This document shows positions 14,609-19,347 of a stretch of 19,347 bases of DNA, one piece after another. The DNA comes from Lachnospiraceae bacterium UBA3287. GTDB lineage: Bacteria; Bacillota; Clostridia; Lachnospirales; Lachnospiraceae. Position 1 is the stretch's first letter; the number at the start of each line of letters is the position of its first letter. The translations under genes and the position numbers were made by a program. The notes beneath the pieces are model-generated. The model saw nothing but the letters and a program-made list of their open reading frames with translations. It did no database searches and was not told the DNA's origin. The stretch spans positions 1 through 19,347 of the forward strand of contig DETN01000179.1 in assembly GCA_002362155.1 (NCBI GenBank), read 5' to 3'.

Positions 14609-15526
14609 TCAGTCTCTGTGGACCACCACCTGGGGGAAGGGGATCTCGATGTCCTTTTCCGTGAACAGGGCCCATACGTCTCTGTTGAGCTGGCGCTGGG
14701 CAACAAAGACGTCTTCTTCTTTGACTTCGGCCGTAATCCGAAGATTCACGCCGCTGTCCGCCAGAGCAATGACGCCCCGGAAAATGGGCACGGCCTTGTA
14801 GAGATCCTTGTGGGCTTCATACATGCGGGGCAGGCCTTCGGCCATGACCTGGTCCAGCTTTTTCAGATCCGTATCGTAGGCCACGCTGACTTCGCAGATG
14901 GCCAGGGAACTGTTCCTGGACCGGTTCTGGAAGTTGCGGATATCGGAATTGTTGACCACCTTGAGGTTGCCGCCGGCATCCTCGATGGTGGTGGTGCGGA
15001 CGCCGATGTTGCGGACAATGCCCCGGAATTCATCCAGTATGATGATGTCCCCGATGACGTACTGGCCTTCAAAGATGATGAAGGCCCCCGTGATGATATC
15101 CTCGATCAGGCTCTGGGCGCCGAAGCCCAGGATCAGTCCGATGATGCCCACGCCGGCCAGTACGGCTGTGGTATTGACGCCCAGGATGGCAAGGCCCCAG
15201 ACTGCCCCGATGATCACGATCAGGTAATGGAAGGCCCCGGCGGCCAGACTGGCTATGGTCTGGGACCGCAGGCTCTTTTGGCTGAAATACTGGATGATCA
15301 CCCTGAACACCATGCTGATGAGCCAGAGCAGGCAGATCATAAGGAGCAGGGTCAGCAGATGGGCCACAGTGATCCTGCCGCTGCGTTCTATGAGAAAGTA
15401 GCTTTTTTCCAGATCGCCCAGCTTGTCCCTGGTCTGCTGGGACAGGGGAAGCCATTTGGGATTGAGCAGCAGAATGGTCAGTATAACGGCAATCACGGTT
15501 CCGATCATTGTCCTATGCTTTTTCAT
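14609..15526 (-). CDS. Small-conductance mechanosensitive ion channel (MscS family)
   Basis: 305 residues. Membrane segments are predicted at about 7-24, 52-78 and 92-115, with the pore-lining helix at about 118-140 including GVGIIGLILGFGAQSLIEDI. The following beta domain (FEGQYVIGDII, then VRNIGVRTTTIEDAGGNL) is the MscS core. Family knowledge: homo-heptameric channel that releases solutes on hypo-osmotic shock. AGGAGG stands 11 bases before the ATG, a long spacing. The gene starts only 57 bp after the stop of the 1190-residue protein and no terminator was seen between them, so they are probably co-transcribed from the same upstream promoter. Confidence 0.93.
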   Translation of the reverse strand: MKKHRTMIGTVIAVILTILLLNPKWLPLSQQTRDKLGDLEKSYFLIERSGRITVAHLLTLLLMICLLWLISMVFRVIIQYFSQKSLRSQTIASLAAGAFHYLIVIIGAVWGLAILGVNTTAVLAGVGIIGLILGFGAQSLIEDIITGAFIIFEGQYVIGDIIILDEFRGIVRNIGVRTTTIEDAGGNLKVVNNSDIRNFQNRSRNSSLAICEVSVAYDTDLKKLDQVMAEGLPRMYEAHKDLYKAVPIFRGVIALADSGVNLRITAEVKEEDVFVAQRQLNRDVWALFTEKDIEIPFPQVVVHRD

Positions 15527-15583
15527 GATCTTTCATTCCTCCTGTTTCTTTTTGTGTACGTGCCGGACCGGAAAGGCCCTGGC

Positions 15584-18500
15584 TTAACTGCCGGCTGGCA
15601 GACTGCATTTATTGCTGGTATGGACCTGTTCATAGCCGCCTGGAATATCGTAACTGTCGTCTCCGATAATCTGTGCTTTAAAGCGCAGGGCAAAACTCGT
15701 TGTGTCTGGAGTGGGCGGCTTGATGGGGAAGCTGGCCTTGTAGTTGTAACTGGTTCCGGATCCCGTGAAGGGATAAGTCCCGCTTCCATCCCAGATCACG
15801 ACCTCGCCGGCCGGAGTATCACTTCCTGTTTTGTACCACAGGATACTGATTTCTTTGAATCTTACAGAGTAGGAATGAGGATCCCCGCCCTGCTTTTCAA
15901 GTCTGAAGCTGTAATCGACGTCTATTGTTTCCGTGCTGGCGCTTATGGTGGAGTCACCGCCTGTCAGGGAACTGGAGAAGACGTCAGGGTTGAGATCTTC
16001 TGAATATTCGATGGATTCTGACCGGGTGCCCAGCTTGTAATCCAGATAGATGGTGACGGTCAGGTCGGGCTTGCCCAGCATGGAGCTGTAATTCACGGCG
16101 TTGTAATCCACTTCTTTCTGGCCGTCCCCTTCCTGTTCGGGCAGGCTCAGGGTCATTCCGCTTCCGGAGATGACCGCATGAGAGCGGATGTCCGCAGCAT
16201 CGCCGGGGACGATCTCATAGCGGAACCTGAAATGGGAAAGATTGGGCCACCAGGTCGAAGATACTATGCCTGCCTTGGGTTTTTCCAGGACAACCGCGCC
16301 CGGAATAGGAGCGATCTCTGTTTCACAATAATCTTCACCAGGGCTGTCCCAGGCGTCGTCACCGTCCAGATCCGCATAGAAGTGGAGACAGTAGCGGGTC
16401 GCCCGATCATCCGGCAGCACGGCATTCAGACCCTCGTACCAGAAGGAATAGGAAAGCTGCATAAAGCCGTCAGCGTCCGGGCCATAGGGGCCCTCCGGAC
16501 CAAAGAAGACTTTCCTGTCGCTGCCTTTTGTCCAGATGACGTCTGTTCCGCAGGGGATGTCATTTCCGTAGGAATCCAGATAGAAATATTCAATCTCCAC
16601 CTTGGTGAAGTCGATGCTATAGGTATGAGGATCATCCTGCTCGTATTCAAGGGACAGTTCGCTGCCCAGGTTCAGGTTTTCCGGAGTTCCGCTTGCATAG
16701 CCGGACTCAGGTTCCAGGCGTGCGCCAAAGACTCTGGGGTTGCCGGTAATGGAGACTTCCTTCTCCTTTTCCACGCCGCCCAGCCTGTATTTCATTCTAA
16801 ATGTGGTGACCCACTCTCCGGAAGAAAACAGCGTCAGGCCGCTGCCGGCATTTCCCCGAGCTATTATCTCTCCGCTGCCAGTCATCTCAGGCAGGGAATA
16901 TTCCAGATGTACGCCGGGCAGGTCGTAGGTGATGGCCGCCTGGGATGTGATATCCTCTGCATCGCCCGGATTGATCTCATAGACGACTTCCAGATGGTCC
17001 ACGGTGTAATACCATAACAGGTCTTTCATGGATAGATCAGGCTCTTTCAGATCTTCGGGATATTCCATAAGATCCGACATGCAGCTGAGCGGTTCCTGGA
17101 TATAATAGACCGTTCCGTCCGTATCGGTGCCGGTGCCTTCTATGTAGAAGATCAGGCAGCAGCCGTCCGGAAGGCCCGTATCCGATCCCGGAAAGGCGTC
17201 GGCCAGGTCCTGATAGTGGAAGGTAAGGACCTGGTCAGAGCCGTCTGCGTCAGGACCGTCCGGCCCCGCAAAGGGACTGGGATCGGATCCGTCCCAGATG
17301 GTCACGGGAGAGCCCGTCTGCTCAGGGGCGCCCGAAGGGGCATTCTTCATCCAGACAAGGTCCACTCTGGCGGGCGAGAGGTCGTAGCTGTGTCGGTCGC
17401 TGTCCGTATACCGGAAGGTCAGATCCGATGAAAGAATCAGGCCGTCCGAGGTAAAGGCATATTCTGTGATCCGGCTGTCAAGACGCAGGTCGTCCATGAT
17501 CTCGGGGGTTCCGCTCCAGGTCACGGTCTTGCTGCCGGCTGTTCCATTCAGAAGATAATCCAGGGTCAGAGTGCCGTTCCATGTATCGCCGCTCTGCCAG
17601 ATGAGAGAATCCGTACAGTCCGCATTGGCAGTCAGGCTGCCGCTGCCGGACGGAACGGGCAGGGTGACGGACATGGTATCATCCGCAGAGGAGGAGAGAG
17701 TTAATTCAGAAGTCAGACCTATGGCATCTCCGGCATCCACATCAAATCCGACTTCAAGATGTCTCAGGCCCTTCCAGTAGTATACGTGGGTGATCTCAGC
17801 CGTGGGTTCCTTAAGAGCACCCGGAAGAGGGGCAGGGCTGCCCTGCCCGGATGTGGGGTCGGCGATCGTATATACAGTACCGTCCGTATCCGTTCCGGTA
17901 CCCGCAATGTCATAGATCAGATAGAAATCGGTGGGATACTGGGTATCCTCTGCAGGAGTGACGTCAATGGTGTCCTGATAGGTAAAGGTCAGGACCTTAT
18001 ATTCGCCGTCTTCGGCGGGGCCTTCCGGACCGGAGACGGGGCTGGGACCTGTACCGTCCCAGACGGTCCGGGTACTTCCGGTCTTTACATAAGTGCCTGC
18101 TCCGTTTTCGTCCACGACCCTTCTCATCCAGCCAAGCCGGATCCCGGTGACATCCACGTCATATGTGTGCCTGTCATCCGCAGGATAGCGGAATGTGGTA
18201 GTGGATGTGACTTCCTGGGCTTCCAGAGGGCCGCTCCCCCTGGTGTAGAGAGGGCTGTACCATAAAAAGCCCTGCAGCTCGGGAGAACGGGTGTCTTTGA
18301 CGGTCAGAGTCCTGCTCTCACCTCCCAGGGTATAATCCAGGGTCAGTTCTGTCCTCCAGGCATCGGCGCTCAGGTAATAGAGGCGGGATGTGGAATCGGC
18401 GTTGGAATCAATGGTGCCGGATCCGGACTGCAGGGGCATGTCCACGCTCATTTCAGGGTCTCTTCTCGATGTAATGACAGCGGAAGACGTGATGTCCTCA

Positions 18501-19156
18501 GCATCGCCCGGATCGATATCATATTCCAGCTCGATATGATTGATGCCCTGCCATAAGTAGATATGGGAAATCGTGGCCGTGGGAGCCTTGAGCTCAGGTT
18601 CATCCGTCTCTTCGGGCTTATCTGTCTCTTCGGTTTTGTCCGGCTTACTGGGTCTATTCGGTCTGCCGGGTTTATTCGGCTTGCTGGGGTTATTCGGTTT
18701 ATTCGGCTTATTTGGTTTGCTGGTCTTGGGCTTGGCCGGTGTATCGGGAGTGGCAGCGGGCTCTTCAGGCGCAGTGGGAGCGGGCTCCTCCACTTCTTCG
18801 GAGGCAGGCTCCTCCGGCCCGGGCTCGGGGGCAGGCTCCGGCGCAGGGGCAGGAGGCGCAGGTACGATCTCCACATCCTCCGGGGGCTCCCCGGGGGCGG
18901 GATCGGAAGGCTGCTCAGGCTCCCTGACGGCAACGGTCTCAGAAGGCGGTTCGGGCTTTCCCGGCGTCCGAACGCCCAGATCAGGCAACATGCCTGCCGT
19001 AAAGGCGAGAATAAGGCCTATAAGCGCAAAAAACAGGAACGGACCGGGTCTTTTGTTCTGCCTGGGCGTTCCGTAGAGTCCTTTATGATGTTTTCCGCCT
19101 TTTACCGGTTCATATGGCCTGGCATATTCCGGATACTGATCGTTGATTTCCCGCAT
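15584..19156 (-). CDS. Large membrane-anchored repeat protein of unknown function
   Basis: 1190 residues. Residues 1-36 are polar and basic (HHKGLYG, PRQNKR), followed by one membrane segment at about 38-56, so the rest should lie outside the cell. Residues 62-190 are an unfolded linker, first Pro/Glu/Ala-rich (PAPPAPAPEPAPEPG), then Lys-Pro-Asn-rich (KPNKPNKPNN). Four tandem repeats of about 255 residues follow (191-449, 450-702, 703-957, 958-1183). Each has a first half with PGDA(E)DI and (S)GSG, and a second half with a DRHTYD/DPHTYS motif, a WDG motif in repeats 1, 2 and 4, and an acidic loop. In repeats 1-2 that loop is GTGTDTDGTVY; in repeats 3-4 it is changed (DLDGDDAWD, GDDSYD). No sortase motif or known enzyme domain was seen. 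The ribosome binding site is weak (AGAAGAGA). It looks like a cell-wall-spanning surface protein, with function unknown. Confidence 0.82.
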   Translation of the reverse strand: MREINDQYPEYARPYEPVKGGKHHKGLYGTPRQNKRPGPFLFFALIGLILAFTAGMLPDLGVRTPGKPEPPSETVAVREPEQPSDPAPGEPPEDVEIVPAPPAPAPEPAPEPGPEEPASEEVEEPAPTAPEEPAATPDTPAKPKTSKPNKPNKPNNPSKPNKPGRPNRPSKPDKTEETDKPEETDEPELKAPTATISHIYLWQGINHIELEYDIDPGDAEDITSSAVITSRRDPEMSVDMPLQSGSGTIDSNADSTSRLYYLSADAWRTELTLDYTLGGESRTLTVKDTRSPELQGFLWYSPLYTRGSGPLEAQEVTSTTTFRYPADDRHTYDVDVTGIRLGWMRRVVDENGAGTYVKTGSTRTVWDGTGPSPVSGPEGPAEDGEYKVLTFTYQDTIDVTPAEDTQYPTDFYLIYDIAGTGTDTDGTVYTIADPTSGQGSPAPLPGALKEPTAEITHVYYWKGLRHLEVGFDVDAGDAIGLTSELTLSSSADDTMSVTLPVPSGSGSLTANADCTDSLIWQSGDTWNGTLTLDYLLNGTAGSKTVTWSGTPEIMDDLRLDSRITEYAFTSDGLILSSDLTFRYTDSDRHSYDLSPARVDLVWMKNAPSGAPEQTGSPVTIWDGSDPSPFAGPDGPDADGSDQVLTFHYQDLADAFPGSDTGLPDGCCLIFYIEGTGTDTDGTVYYIQEPLSCMSDLMEYPEDLKEPDLSMKDLLWYYTVDHLEVVYEINPGDAEDITSQAAITYDLPGVHLEYSLPEMTGSGEIIARGNAGSGLTLFSSGEWVTTFRMKYRLGGVEKEKEVSITGNPRVFGARLEPESGYASGTPENLNLGSELSLEYEQDDPHTYSIDFTKVEIEYFYLDSYGNDIPCGTDVIWTKGSDRKVFFGPEGPYGPDADGFMQLSYSFWYEGLNAVLPDDRATRYCLHFYADLDGDDAWDSPGEDYCETEIAPIPGAVVLEKPKAGIVSSTWWPNLSHFRFRYEIVPGDAADIRSHAVISGSGMTLSLPEQEGDGQKEVDYNAVNYSSMLGKPDLTVTIYLDYKLGTRSESIEYSEDLNPDVFSSSLTGGDSTISASTETIDVDYSFRLEKQGGDPHSYSVRFKEISILWYKTGSDTPAGEVVIWDGSGTYPFTGSGTSYNYKASFPIKPPTPDTTSFALRFKAQIIGDDSYDIPGGYEQVHTSNKCSLPAGS
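15608..18586 (-). repeat. Four diverged tandem coding repeats of about 255 codons
   Basis: The repeat units correspond to about 18586-17810, 17809-17051, 17050-16286 and 16285-15608. They are clearly related at protein level (for example I.HVYYWKGLRHLEV and IDPGDAEDITS) but differ at DNA level, so they are old duplications and not a recent expansion. Units 1 and 2 are most alike; unit 4 is shortest and lacks the terminal acidic loop of units 1-2. Confidence 0.8.
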
Positions 19157-19261
19157 ACAGCAATCTCTTCTATAAGATATTCTGACCGGCGGTATTATGA
19201 CTGAAAGCAGGATGGGGTTGGCCGGAAATGATTTGTGAGGTGAATGGAAATTGAAGATATC

Positions 19262-19293
19262 ATTATAGTATAACGCGGCAAGTTGACTGTCAA
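19262..19293 (-). promoter_or_regulatory. Probable promoter of the repeat protein/MscS unit
   Basis: On the minus strand, a perfect -35 TTGACA is at the complement of 19288-19293. Two -10 candidates follow: TATACT (complement of 19267-19272, 15-bp spacer) and TATAAT (complement of 19262-19267, 20-bp spacer). Neither spacing is ideal. Transcription would start near 19255, giving a leader of about 100 nt. Confidence 0.5.
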
Positions 19294-19347
19294 TGAAGAT
19301 AACCGGAGAGAATCGTTTGTTAATTCTGTGTCGATTTTTGCCTGTGC

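Noticed and set aside
14618..16003. 461-residue plus-strand open frame across MscS and the repeat protein
   Set aside because: Antisense to two convincing genes, spans both, and has no domain or ribosome binding site.
18563..19204. Plus-strand glycine/leucine-rich open frames
   Set aside because: They are the antisense of the Pro/Glu/Lys-rich linker of the large protein, so their low complexity is a shadow of it.
1..19347. tRNA, rRNA, insertion sequence or phage genes
   Set aside because: No cloverleaf, rRNA signature, transposase or integrase motif was seen by reading; a tRNAscan or ISfinder search would settle it.

Overview
The window looks like chromosomal DNA from a moderately GC-rich member of the Firmicutes, most likely class Clostridia and perhaps Lachnospiraceae. 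Evidence: strong AGGAGG-type ribosome binding sites, compact intrinsic terminators, a YtrA-like GntR/ABC operon, an XRE-regulator/serine-threonine-kinase pair, a fused Na/Pi-cotransporter-PhoU protein and a ferredoxin-tailed aldo/keto reductase, all common in that group. The taxonomic call is inference from gene content. No tRNA, rRNA, transposase, integrase, phage gene or CRISPR array was seen.

Layout. 1-2293 (+): a three-gene unit made of a DEDDh exonuclease with a C-terminal BRCT domain, a Cys/His-motif protein of unknown function and a small unknown protein, ending in an intrinsic terminator. 2309-3934: a divergent pair, an HTH regulator (-) and a membrane-anchored Ser/Thr kinase (+). 3935-4429: a non-coding gap of about 495 bp holding a 23-bp tandem repeat array, a very GC-rich hairpin and the promoter of the next gene. 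4430-5566 (+): aldo/keto reductase with two 4Fe-4S motifs. 5707-7362 (-): Na/Pi cotransporter-PhoU protein. 7363-7702: a divergent regulatory region with a long, highly structured leader. 7703-11599 (+): a SNF2-family ATPase with two SWIM-like zinc motifs. 11600-11758: two back-to-back terminators. 11759-14345 (-): a GntR regulator, ABC ATPase, ABC permease and sugar O-acetyltransferase in one probable transcription unit. 14504-14540: terminator for the genes to its right. 14609-19156 (-): an MscS-type channel preceded by a 1190-residue membrane-anchored protein with four tandem repeats of about 255 residues.

How the genes may work together. The GntR/ABC genes overlap or nearly touch, and two copies of a similar 15-bp motif lie over their promoter, so this looks like an autoregulated, envelope-stress-type transporter operon. 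The giant repeat protein and the MscS channel are only 57 bp apart on one strand, which suggests a joint cell-envelope transcript. The exonuclease/BRCT operon and the SNF2 ATPase both suggest DNA maintenance, but nothing links them directly.

Most worth a second look: the SNF2 leader (7510-7678), where one segment can pair with two identical partners and a terminator-like hairpin lies just before the start codon; the 23-bp hairpin-forming array (4033-4195); the 1190-residue repeat protein; and the two unknown proteins that follow the exonuclease. I cannot show from sequence alone that any of these is a new system.
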